Shown here piece by piece: positions 46,601-58,148 of a stretch of DNA of 64,000 nt. Origin of the DNA: Morella rubra. Taxonomy: Eukaryota > Streptophyta > Magnoliopsida > Fagales > Myricaceae. The notes under the pieces were generated by a model, which was not told the DNA's origin, did not search any database, and saw only the letters and a list, made by a program, of their open reading frames with translations. The stretch is from assembly GCA_003952965.2 (NCBI GenBank), contig RXIC02000422.1, forward strand, positions 53,841 to 117,840, read 5' to 3'. The first letter of the stretch is position 1. The number at the start of each line of letters is the position of its first letter. Position numbers and translations under genes: made by a program.

Positions 46601-49600
46601 GAGACAAGTTTGATCACAGATTATGTTCTCAAGGTTCAGTGATTTGCTTGTTGGTTCTTATCCATGTAGTACTACTTTCTTGTCGGTTTTATAACTAACC
46701 TAATTTCTGATGGGCTTCCAACAGATACTTGGATTGGATATCTGTGCTGATATCATGGTGGGAGACGATATGAGAAGGGGTATTTCTGGTGGACAGAAGA
46801 AGCGTGTAACTACTGGTATGTGTTGATAACATAAAAAGTATTACGGATAATGCCAAAGCGAAACACTTTTTTCGGTCCTAATTGAGGAAGAGTCTCGACA
46901 TATAATTCTGTGTAAAGTCGCAAGTTGCGTCATCCACATTTGCAAATTTATGACAAACTATTTCCAATAAATCTTTGTAGATATGAGAACTCGTTTTTGG
47001 TTTTATAACATAAGAAAGCCGTTCTTTCAATTTGATTTATTTTGTATTCTTCTTATAGTAGTTTTTACTGAGGATCCCAAAACAAAGTAAAAGTCAACAT
47101 CTAAGTATTAAACTGGAAGTCTTCGTCCTGAGTGCAGGAGAAATGTTGGTTGGACCTGCAAAAGCATTTTTCATGGATGAAATATCAACGGGGTTGGACA
47201 GCTCCACTACATTTCAGATTGTGAGGTTCATGAAGCAGATGGTTCATATCATGGATGTCACCATGGTCATCTCTCTCTTGCAGCCAGCACCTGAGACTTT
47301 CGAACTTTTTGATGACATTATCCTTCTTTCTGAGGGTCACATTGTCTACCAAGGTCCGCGTGAAAATGTGCTTGAGTTCTTTGAATATGTTGGATTCAAA
47401 TGTCCAGAAAGGAAAGGTGTTGCAGACTTTCTGCAGGAAGTAACATCCAAGAAGGACCAAGAACAATACTGGTTCGGAAAGAATCAACCTTACAGATATA
47501 TCTCTGCGCCTGAGTTTGTAAGGGCCTATAACTCTTTCCACATTGGCCAACAGCTTTCAGAAGATCTAAGAATTTCATATGATAAATCTAGAGCTCATCC
47601 TGCTGCTTTGGTTAGAGAAAAGTATGGGATCTCCAACATGGAGCTCTTCAAGGCATGTTTCTCAAGGGAGTGGCTGCTGATGAAGCGCAACTCATTCATA
47701 TACATATTCAAAACTACTCAGATAACAATCATGTCTATTTTCGCATTGACTGTGTTCTTAAGAACGGAAATGAAAGCTGGTGGAATAGAAGATGGAACAA
47801 AATTTTGGGGAGCACTATTTTTCAGTCTCATTAATGTCATGTTTAATGGGATGGCAGAACTTCCAATGACAATTTTTAGACTTCCCGTGTTCTTTAAACA
47901 GAGGGATTTCTTATTCTACCCTGCCTGGGCTTTTGCATTGCCAATATGGCTCACCAGAATTCCAATTTCTCTGATGGAATCTGGTATTTGGATCATTCTC
48001 ACGTATTACACCATTGGGTTTGCACCGGCTGCCAGTAGGTAATACTACATTTTTCTTCTAGTATCAAGCTCCTAGTCTTACAATTTTTATGCTTAATGAT
48101 CCTTGGAATCTGATAGTTTTAAAAAGGAAAGCTTCTTATGCTAGCGTAATGTCTCCATGTTCAGGTTTTTCAAACAGTTCTTGGCTTTCTTTGGCGTACA
48201 TCAGATGTCACTCTGCCTCTTTCGTTTCATTGCAGCCCTTGGAAGAGCAGAAGTTGTTGCAAACACACTTGGTAGCTTTACATTACTGATTGTGTTCGTG
48301 CTTGGGGGTTTCATTGTTTCCAAAGGTTAGTCTCTTTATTAAATTTGAAGAGTAATTTGTTGCCAATAGGAATCCAGTACAGGATTGTCATGAAAAAGCT
48401 GAAGAATACAAAAAATTAACTGCTGCTCTCTGTTTTTTTTTTTTTTTTAATATTTTTTTTTTTGGCAAACGCTGCTAGATAATTTCACGTGTTCTAAGAT
48501 ACTAAAAGATCATTTCTTGTCTTATTGGTGCACAGATGACATTAAGTCATGGATGATATGGGGTTACTACATTTCTCCGATGATGTATGGACAAAATGCA
48601 ATTGCTATCAATGAGTTTCTTGACGAGAGATGGAGCTCTGTAAGTTCTTTTAAATGATAAAAAAACTACTTATGATTTGCAGTGAATTTTTACTATCTCA
48701 ATTTGGCTCTCTTGTACACTTACCTATGTGAACATAATCCTTTGCTAAACTAATTCTCACTCAAAGATATATGCTAACCATCATTATGATTTGTTTGGTA
48801 CAGCCTGCCATTAACTCCAGCCAACCAACAGTTGGAAAGACCCTTCTCAAGGCTAGAGGCCTTTTTACGGATGAATATTGGTATTGGATTTGTATAGCAG
48901 CACTCTTTGGGTTTGGTCTGCTTTTCAACGTTCTTTTCATTGCAGCACTAACATTATTAAATCGTAAGTAATAATTTTCCGTTGTTATGTTTGTATTTCA
49001 TGCAGCATTGAGATCTATGCGTTGACAATTTTTTGTTCCCTTTCGACTCTATTTCAGCACTAGGTGGTACTAAAGCTGTCATTGTGGATGACGAGTCTGA
49101 AAGCAAGCCTAAGAGACAATTGACATCCAGTATAGAAGGTTAGTGTCAACATAAATGTTATAGATTATTGATGATGTCAAAAGCTGAGATTTTCGGCAAC
49201 CACTCTTTCATTATAGCTGGGGCATCAAACATGATATTAGCAGTTATTAGTCTTCATCCATGCCATTACGATCTAGCACTTATTCTGCTCTGTAAGCCTT
49301 ACTTCTAGGATAGTAGCTCCTTATCAAATTTTTTTTCCTAGTCTAACAGTAATTACCGTGACAGGGATTGATATGTCAGTTAGTAATGCTCAAGGAAGTA
49401 ACAACTCAGTTCATTCTAAACGAGGAATGGTTTTGCCTTTCCTGCCTCTCTCACTTGCTTTCAACCATGTGAATTACTATGTGGATATGCCTGAAGTAAG
49501 TCACCTTTTTCCCTGAATATATATATATTCGAGTATTTATCTTCATAGTTAAAACATCACAAACAATCGGAAATTGGAACAGTTACTTGATATTCTTTTG

Positions 49601-52600
49601 CAAAGTGATTTGATTGCTGGTGGACGGTTTACATTGAATTTTCAGAAACTGGTTGAGTCTTCAAGGGAAACTGAATCTAATTTGAAAATTATGACCAGCT
49701 TGAATGTGATTTTTTTTTTTTTTTTTATTAGTAACCAGCTTGAATGTGATTTTTCCTTGAAACAATCTGTTTTCTTCTTTTTAGGCAATGAAGAGCCAGG
49801 GTATAGATGACACCCGACTGCAGCTACTTAGAGACGTTAGTGGTGCTTTCCGACCGGGTATATTGACAGCATTAGTTGGTGTCAGTGGTGCTGGAAAGAC
49901 TACCTTGATGGATGTCTTAGCAGGAAGAAAGACTGGCGGATATGTTGGAGGCAGTATTAGCATTTCCGGTTACCCAAAGAATCAAGCAACATTTTCTCGA
50001 GTCAGTGGTTACTGTGAACAGAATGACATCCATTCCCCATTTGTTACTGTTTATGAATCTCTTGTATACTCTGCCTGGCTGCGTCTTGCTTCGGATGTAA
50101 AGAAGGAAACACGAAAGGCATGTTACTTATCAACCAGAGAATGCAAGTTTTTTAATTACATTAAATTGTATTTCCTTTCATCATCCCTTAAGTCCCATAG
50201 GTATGATTTTTTGTCTTTCAACTGGCATGAACAAGCAAGTCTAACTTTTTCTCTGTTTTGTCCCCCGTTTTGAAGGTGTAATCATTTTTTATCCGATACC
50301 TAATTTTCTATGGTCATGTTGAGTATGAGAAAATAGATCCAGTGAACAATATTGTTGACTATGATTTTCTTTGCTCTCATAGATGTTTGTCGACGAAGTT
50401 ATGGAGTTGGTTGAGCTTAATCCGCTGAGGAGTGCTTTAGTTGGACTTCCAGGAGTGGATGGTCTTTCAACTGAGCAGAGAAAGAGGCTAACCATTGCTG
50501 TGGAGTTGGTTGCTAACCCCTCCATCATCTTTATGGATGAGCCCACATCAGGCCTTGATGCTAGAGCTGCTGCCATAGTTATGCGTACTGTAAGAAACAC
50601 AGTGGATACTGGAAGAACTGTTGTCTGCACAATTCACCAGCCGAGCATTGACATATTTGAAGCTTTTGATGAGGTATGGTTCATTTTTTAAGTTATTCAA
50701 TCCAAGGAAGGGATCAAGTATGGTGTAACACTTTATTGGTTGTGTTTAACCTTGGTGTCATCTTATGCTTGCAGCTCTTCTTGATGAAAAGAGGAGGACA
50801 AGTGATTTATGCCGGACCTCTTGGTCGCCAGTCTCACAAACTTGTTGAATATTTTGAGGTGAGATCCATTTTCTCTTACATGCTTCATTCCCCCTACAAA
50901 TTGCCAACTCCGAGAAAGCTTGCTGTAGTCAAGAACTTTTTTTCAGACACCAATTTCCAAGAACTCTTATCAGAACTTCTTTCCAAAATGTCCTTGTTCA
51001 AGCTTCTAATGTCTTATCATACTACTGCTAGTTTCTAGTTGTATAATCAATGTTGAATCCCCTCTGTGATCAATTCCTCTGTTTCGTTTAAGTTAACTCC
51101 AGACTACACTTATCATTTTAATGCGTTATGAAGCATGTACTCCTAGTTCTTGAAAAAGGAGTTTGACTAATATTGAGAACCCTTTCAGTCTATCCCAGGT
51201 GTCCCGAAGATAAAAGAGGGGTACAATCCTGCCACCTGGATGTTAGAGGTCAGTGCTACCTCAGTTGAGGCTCAACTTGACCTTGATTTTGCAGAAGTTT
51301 TTGCCAACTCAGACCTCTATCGGTAAGTAGTATGTCACATTTGTTCCTTCTCTCTCTGTGATGACTATCTCCCTATCGGTGCACGCACTTAACTATCAGT
51401 GATTTGCGTACAATCTTTCAGGAGAAATCAAGAACTTATCGAGGAGCTAAGCACTCCAGAACCAGGTTCCAAGGATCTTTACTTCCCCACACAGTACTCC
51501 CAAAGCTTTATAACTCAGTGCAAGGCTTGTTTCTGGAAGCAACACTGGTCATACTGGAGAAACTCAAAATACAATGCAATTCGGTTCTTCATGACAACTG
51601 CTTTTGGCATTATATTTGGCGTTATCTTTTGGGGCAAGGGAGACCAGATGTAAGCCTAAAGTTTTTCATTATAACTTCCTTCTCCTTTTGTTTCTATAAC
51701 TTCATGGCCAATCTGAATTCACTTTTAAATATGTAGTTCTGATCTTTGGAATCAGCTTAGAAACAATATTGTACTTGCTATTTCTTTCCTAAGAATGGAG
51801 GACTTATCTTATGTAAATTGCATCTCATTTTGTCCACAGAGAAAAACAGCAAGACCTGATCAATCTTTTGGGAGCTACTTATGCTGCTATTCTTTTCCTT
51901 GGAGCTAGTAATGCTTCTGCCGTGCAATCTGTTGTGTCCGTAGAGAGAACAGTATTTTACCGTGAAAGAGCAGCGGAAATGTATTCAGAGTTGCCTTATG
52001 CATTTGCTCAGGTAAGGAATTGGAAGTTGTGCTTAGTTACAATGAGACTGTTCTGTATATCAAATTGTCTATTCTCTGTAAAGACAACATTTAAATGTGT
52101 CCATGGGCGACATTTCTGTTGCAGGTGGCTATAGAGACCATTTATGTTGCAATTCAGACGTTTGTCTACTCTCTTCTTCTATACTCAATGATTGGATACC
52201 ACTGGAAGGTGGATAAATTCCTGTATTTCTACTACTTCATATTCATGTGCTTTACATACTTCTCAATGTACGGGATGATGGTTGTTGCACTGACCCCGGG
52301 CCATCAAATTGCTGCAATTGCTATGTCCTTCTTCCTGAGCTTTTGGAATTTGTTCTCTGGTTTCCTCATCCCTAGGCCGGTACGTAACTTCGAAACTAAA
52401 TCTTAGTTTCATCATCTTGCATGAGAAAGTTCGAGAGATTATGAAAATATATCATTTGAACTAGCAGCAACCTCACAAACAAAGTATCTTGTTTTACTTC
52501 CCAAAACTAATACGAAGAAGTTTTTCATCCTTGGGGGGTGAAGAAATTTATAAACTGAGTTCTATATATTGATTGTTTTCATGGGAATAGTGAAAAGCTA

Positions 52601-53020
52601 CCAAACCATTCAACTGGGAGCAATAAAAGAGGTTCTATCCACTGGTGAATGGATGAATTGTATGGTAGGAACAGTGCTCTTCTTGCTGCAATCATAACAC
52701 TTAATTCTTTGTCATTGCAGATGATCCCCATATGGTGGAGGTGGTACTATTGGGCTTCCCCGGTTGCTTGGACAATTTATGGCATTTTCGCATCTCAAGT
52801 AGGTGACAGGACGAACTTTATTGAAATTACTGGTTCAGCACCGCAGCGGATAGATGAATTCATAAAAACGAACTTTGGCTATGACCGAGACTTCCTTGTG
52901 CCTGTAGTCGTCGCCCATGTCGGTTGGGTCCTCCTCTTCTTCTTTGTCTTTGCCTACGGTATTAAGTTCTCAACTTCCAAAGGCGATGAGGAACTTCAGC
53001 GTGCATCAGACAAGCTTTAG
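43657..53020 (+). CDS. PDR-type ABCG transporter, full-size, 20 exons
   Basis: My exon model: 43657-44018, 44689-44809, 44914-45002, 46165-46249, 46343-46633, 46725-46815, 47138-48038, 48165-48325, 48536-48639, 48804-48963, 49058-49138, 49365-49495, 49785-50117, 50383-50673, 50775-50858, 51189-51322, 51422-51649, 51840-52011, 52125-52379, 52721-53020. The sum is 4374 bp in one frame, 1457 residues, normal for the PDR family. Order is NBD-TMD-NBD-TMD: Walker [10 protein letters not shown], signature [21 protein letters not shown]1; Walker [37 protein letters not shown]2. Such proteins are plasma-membrane ATP-driven exporters of defence metabolites, lipids or hormones; the substrate here is unknown. 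All introns are GT-AG except the one after exon 13 (GC-AG). A missing C near 52970 replaces the family ending FLNFQRR, kept in both mirror copies, with a 16-residue tail. Confidence 0.92.
45094..46064 (-). mobile_element. Solo LTR D in PDR intron 3
   Basis: A 971-bp insert with ends TGAAAAAC...GATTTAACA and an exact 5-bp duplication CTAGG (45089-45093, 46065-46069). It is absent from the same intron in both mirror copies, where the flanks are joined around a single CTAGG. On the minus strand it ends CTATTCACCCATTCTAGG, typical of a copia-type U5. It lies well away from the splice sites, so the gene may still be spliced normally. Confidence 0.93.
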
Positions 53021-53289
53021 AAGCCTAAGGTTTTAGACGTAGTTGAAAGTTTACAATATTCTATTCAATCTGTGAGGAACTACACTCTCTTTCTTCCTTT
53101 TTCTTTTATCCCCTCTAATTTTTTGCCATAATTTTGCTTGGCTTGGCTCCATATAAAATGTATGTAGTCTTACTTGTATTTGTCCCAAAGGTTTCATTTG
53201 TACTCTTAAAGAATATATGAGTAACAATGCGTTTGTGATAGATTCGGCACTTGATCTCCTCGGATTGTAGAGGCATATTGGTATTGGTT

Positions 53290-53718
53290 TTAGACTTGCC
53301 TCCTGTTTTTTTTTTTTTTAAGCAAAGTAACTTATATATTAAAAACCTAGAAAAATACAGTAGATACAAACTACAAAAAATGTCCAAAAGGCCAGTGAAA
53401 AGTCTAAACAGACATAGAGGCCCTACAATAATCTGAATCCGAAGATTTGAAAACCAATCTGGTCACAAGGATTGGATCGAAGAACAACCACAAACTGACT
53501 TCAAGAGTCAGAATACAAAACAACCACAAGGATCAGGACATAACACAATAATCGCCACACAGGGCAACATTGGTAATTTCCATTGTAGGAAAGGTAGTCA
53601 AAGCAATGATCCGACTCTCTCATAAAAATCTACAAGTTATAACTCGCTTCATAGATGGGAGGAGAGAAAAAGACAGCTTCGAATGGCACAACACAACGGC
53701 GATCGGAGCCATCAGAGA
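53290..53718 (-). mobile_element. LINE-like 3' part with poly(T)
   Basis: After the PDR 3' end, a T13-15 tract (about 53306) begins non-coding sequence. Read on the minus strand this would be a poly(A)-ended element, as in LINEs. No coding motif is recognised. It is interrupted at 53719 by solo LTR E. Confidence 0.35.
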
Positions 53719-54898
53719 TGTTAATGTATTTTAGTTGGCATAAAAACTTCATGACGTGTCTTAGTTTATTCCTGAGATACGTGGTTATTGAAGCTCTGCT
53801 CAAAGTCCAGCAGTTCAACATGATTGATGATCGTCTGAAAAATGGTTACAGTTTGATTGTAGTCTGCATATAGTTTGCTTACACGGAGCTGGCGCTTTGA
53901 TGTTTTGAGAGCCGGGGAAGTTTGTTCCGAGTTCGTTCCAAGTTTGATCAAGATTGACGAAAGTCTGTTATAACAGTTTTAAAAGAAGCGTCCAAGATTC
54001 AAGAAGTCTTGAAACTTCGTGAATCCCTTCCCTCCGACCCTTCAAAGTATAAAAGTCATTTTCTCTTATTCATTCAACACATTTCTTAAAATCAATTTTG
54101 AGAAATCTAGCTATTGAGAGCTTTGATGAAATATTCCCTGCAACTGTTTCTATAGTCTGTTCTGTGTAAACTGAGAGAAAACCCTACGAGAGTTTCCTTT
54201 CCCTTATCATCTCAGTTTGGATTTCTATCACCAAGATAAACTTTGATTAAGAAGGTTAACTCCAGTTGTTGGAGATCTATCAAGGTGGATTGCCAATTGC
54301 ACACGTGGTGTGTGGAAAGATTGGCTTGGCTATAAAGTTTGGTTTTTCGGGATCAAGAATTTCAAACGGAAGAGAGTTCCTCGTTCCCTGCAAGAGGCAA
54401 ATCTGGATGTTGTATTCCAGGTAAGGTAACAGTAGAATAGACTAGCAACGGGGTGTTGGGTAGTTTATAGATCACTGTGTACCAGTTTGAAGATTCTAGT
54501 GGATTCGATTAAACCGGCTTACAAGCCCGGAGAGTTTTTCTCTTTTGAAGAAGTTCTTTAAAAGAGTTTCTTCGTAACCAAATCTTGGTGTCTTTGTTGT
54601 GATTGTGTTTACGTAGATTAACTTGTTGATGTAGATTAACTTGTTATTAAATTTTTTCTTTAGATTCCTTGGTAAAGAAAAAATTATAGAAGTGTTCTGT
54701 CACTTGACAATCTGCTGTCCATATTAGTTTATTACTTCCACATTATATTCATGTTGCTTTAACTCTCTTGAAATTTACTAATTGAGCTTATGAAGAGTGT
54801 GCAGATTTTAAGTGGTTATATTATTAAAGAAAAATCAGAACCTATTCAACCCCCCTTCTAGGTTAGGTACTCTATTGAGTCTTGAACCGTCCACTACA
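53719..54898 (+). mobile_element. Solo LTR E
   Basis: An 1180-bp element beginning TGTTAATGTATTTTAG and ending GTCCACTACA, with a 5-bp duplication AGAGA (53714-53718 and 54899-54903). A TATA-like AGTATAAAAG lies at about 54047 and a CAACCCCCCTTCTAGG U5-like word at 54848. It has no PBS-linked internal region. Orientation is plus. Confidence 0.85.
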
Positions 54899-54903
54899 AG
54901 AGA

Positions 54904-55440
54904 AAATCAGCCGAATTTGTCCAGAAAGAGAACAGAAGAGGCAGGGGAGCATGCGGAGCTAACGAACCAGGGATGGAGTAAAAACTCCCTACAAGTGAGA
55001 GGCATGCGTGTGCGGGTAGCAGATGGGCACCAGACTGGCACTGATAGGACTGTGGGGAGATGCCGCAAACAGTGGGACGAAGCGTGTTTCTCTAAAAAAT
55101 GGCTAAAATGCCTAAAGCAAACTGTACACGTGAGATCAACGACTGTACGTGGGCACTGTGACGTGGGCACACATGCCGTCACCACCAGCCGTTCACCACC
55201 GATGCCGGGGGATGAGGCTTCCATCCATGATGGTCGTGCACAGAAAAGACCACCGGAGACTCCAAGATCTAGCCTTCTTTAATTTCAAAAAAAAAGCCAA
55301 GAATTTTGGCTGAAAACGCCTAGAAGCAGGCCGAAAAAAGAGCACTACCTATAGTGGAGGGGGAGGCACTAGAGCCCTCCTCTGATCGGAAATGGGGGTG
55401 GGGGAGGGGAGATTCCTCAACAGGCCTAGCAAAAGGCTTC
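54904..55440 (-). other. GC-rich remnant, possibly the 5' part of a LINE
   Basis: A GC-richer block that is contiguous with 53290-53718 once solo LTR E is removed. On the minus strand it has a CT-rich leader and an ATG frame of 105 codons (54907-55224) containing GIGGERLVVTACVPTS. It matches nothing I recognise. A LINE 5' region is my best guess. Confidence 0.3.
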
Positions 55441-56276
55441 CGAGATGATCCTTTTGTGATTAGTTTATTTATGCATTAAAGTTAGGGATAGGTTGGTGTT
55501 TTATAGAATCCAAACTTGCTAGATCGAATTTATAATTATTCCTTATGTCCATGCAAATTAAGTTCCAGCTTTTCTAACTCTTTTTACACCTATTTGGTGC
55601 TTTCTTATAACACCTATATTCAAAAAAATCCAACTAATGCAGAATAATTAAAACATTATTGATGATTATCATAAATAAACCAATATTAATATATGAGGAC
55701 AAACAGCACATCCCTCAAATTAAGTTGCATAATTATGTTACAATAGCTATATTCAAATCTATGATCACTAATTAATCTATAAACTATGATTAATTTTAGA
55801 TCTAACGTAACTAAAACACCCTTATCTGCATGAGGTTGAACTTGTTATTCAACCTTTAACCCATTACTTAAGGAAGGAGGAGATGGATGGGTCCTGAAAA
55901 TGTTGACGCTTTTCCAACTTTTTGTACAAAACTGGTGGTGCATCGATTTGGTGATTTAGACATGTGTCCTCTTTAGTGACAAAAGTGTCGTAAGAGGAAA
56001 TATTTTCTGAAAAAAAAAAAAAAAAAAAAAAAAAAGACACGAGGAAATAATTCAGTATGCAACTTTAGATTCATTTACTGATAGGCTTGCCTCACATTTT
56101 CCAGTGACAGACATTCTTGGTGGGTATTTCTTCCTAAATCAGATCACAACTTTCCATGGAAAACCAATGTTACTGAGAAAGAAATCACGAAGTATACCAA
56201 ACTCAAGACAAAATACGTACTTTTGACTAATTACAACACACAAACACTCATCTAAAATTTCCATTAATAGCACATC
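55441..56276. other. Intergenic, AT-rich
   Basis: No coding signal. It contains an A-tract of about 25 bases at 56010-56034. The last part is the 3' flank of the golgin gene. Confidence 0.6.
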
Positions 56277-57885
56277 TTATTTCAGGGTATCCACATTTTT
56301 GCTGAGCTCGTCCAGCTTCTTCAGTCTGAGTTTCTCACTTTCAGTGACCAGCTGAAAAAAATTAAGTCCATTCCAAGAGGAAAAGAAAAAGAAGAAAACT
56401 AAATGTTAGTAATCAAAGAATGAAAATTTAACCAATAAACTATCACAGAATTTGTTTGGAAGCTTTCCCTTAATGGTTATAATGAAAATTTCTTGCTCTA
56501 TACAAGTATTTACCTCCATTAATTTGGTAACTAGCTGAGATTTTTCCCTGTTCTTCTCATTGAAAGCCTCAAGGGCTTCCTTGTATTCTCTCTCCTGCAG
56601 CAGAAAAAAGCTTTTAGAGAAACTTCAGAAAAGGAGAGCGTATCTTTGAAATGATTCAGATGTAACAAATATCATGAAAAAAGAAGCTTGCATGAGGCAT
56701 TTAATTGTGTGCCGTAGAAGTTATCTATCTCATTTCCATCATGATTATAGGTGGGATTTATTTGAGAAATAATTAAGTATCTGTTACTTCATCTAGAATG
56801 ATATTCTGTACTTGCGAATTATAGTTTTCAACAACTATTTTAATGTGCTGATTACTTTCAGTACGGCAGTGCTGTCGATTGATCATCAAGTTCTTCTGAC
56901 ATGGAATTTGTTATCGTGAAACACCCATGGAAATGGTTTCATCTCCATGGCTCAATCAGATGCCTCTTGGCTCGTTCTCTTAGAAAACAGCTGCTTAAAC
57001 TGAAATCAGTAAAGATTCTAGCTAGAAAACATCCAACAGATGAGGAGAAAGAAACCAAAAACTCCCACCTTCTTTTGGCAGCTCTGCCCCAGTGGCTTTA
57101 ACTCTTTGTTAACTGCATCAATCCTCTTTCGAACAACTGCGAGTTCTCTCCTCATTGGATCTGTGAGAGCCTCAAGCTCCTAATAGATTTTAGTTTTCCA
57201 AACAATACGATATTACATCACTGATCACAGTTTTGTGGGAGTTCAAAATTTATTCACAATCATGCACATGCCAACATTGCAGGTTGCGAAAGAACAAAAG
57301 AAATATAAAAAAACCACACCAAAATCGTCTGCCATTGTTTGGAAAATTATCTGGTAGGTTGCTCAAAGGAAGTGGTATAAGCAAAGAGAGTCGTGTTTCA
57401 GCATAAACCATTTGAACACAACTTTCTGAGACAGTTCTAGTCCCTAGAGCTGTCAACTGGCAATGAAACTCAGCATCAGAGCCTACACCATTTTCAAATC
57501 AACTCATGTAATACTTTCACCATTTTCTGTTGCATATTATTAATGGCGAATAGTTAAATTCATGATAATTGTGCTTTTATGCTTTTATTGCAGACCCAGA
57601 TATGCGATTGTGACCATCTTGTCAACTTACTTCTCGAATCTCGGCCAGGCGCTTAGTTGCTTCTTCGGCGCGGCCCAAGTGAGCATGCACCTTATCCCTC
57701 ACCTCCATCTTCTTCTTCTCAATTTCTTCTTCCTTTGCGTGGAACAGGGCCAGTGCAGACCGCGACATATCCTCTTCCTTGTCCTCCTTTGTTGGGCTCC
57801 CATTACAGCTAATAATTCCCGAGATCTTCATCCGCTGGATCTGTGAATGTTGTTGCTCCAACAACTGCTGCTTCGGCGTTGCCAT
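56277..57885 (-). CDS. RAB6-interacting golgin (DUF662 family), 4 exons
   Basis: Exons on the minus strand: 57631-57885 (ATG at 57885), 57069-57179, 56514-56594 and 56277-56351 (TAA). They total 522 bp in one frame, 173 residues, the usual size for the plant family, with all introns GT-AG. Exon 1 has IQRMKISG, NGSPTKEDKEEDMSRSALAL and FHAKEEEIEKKKMEVRDKV; exon 2 has LTDPMRRELAVVRKRID and KELKPLGQSCQKK; exon 3 EREYKEALEAFNEKNREK; exon 4 LRLKKLDELSKNVDTLK. Nearly the whole protein is charged coiled coil. The family is related to the animal golgin that binds Rab6 at the Golgi; a role in vesicle tethering is inferred. I see no break, and it looks functional. Confidence 0.92.
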
Positions 57886-58148
57886 TGCTGCCTCCCCTGC
57901 AACCCTCTTCCCCTGATTCGTACTATTTTCTCTCTTCTTTTTGCTGCTTTTCCTGTAGAATAATGGTTCTCTTTCTCCACTATTAGGTGGCTATGAGCAT
58001 GGCTGGCTTTAAAGGTATGGAACCAGCTAGCGAACTTTACAACCAATATTAGAATAAGAACATAAAATGACCAAAATACCAGCTCACTTTGTAATCATAA
58101 AGGTACAGTATATTGTATTTGGTTGAATCAAGATCTACCCAAATACAT
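57886..58148. other. Golgin promoter region
   Basis: Upstream of the golgin ATG. A CT-rich leader covers the first 100 bp. No clear TATA box. The second inverted repeat is visible from 58149 outward, so the other arm probably also carries this promoter beyond the window. Confidence 0.5.

Noticed and set aside
54812..55282. 156-codon plus-strand frame
   Set aside because: It crosses the end of solo LTR E and its target duplication, so it is a chance frame over two unrelated sequences.
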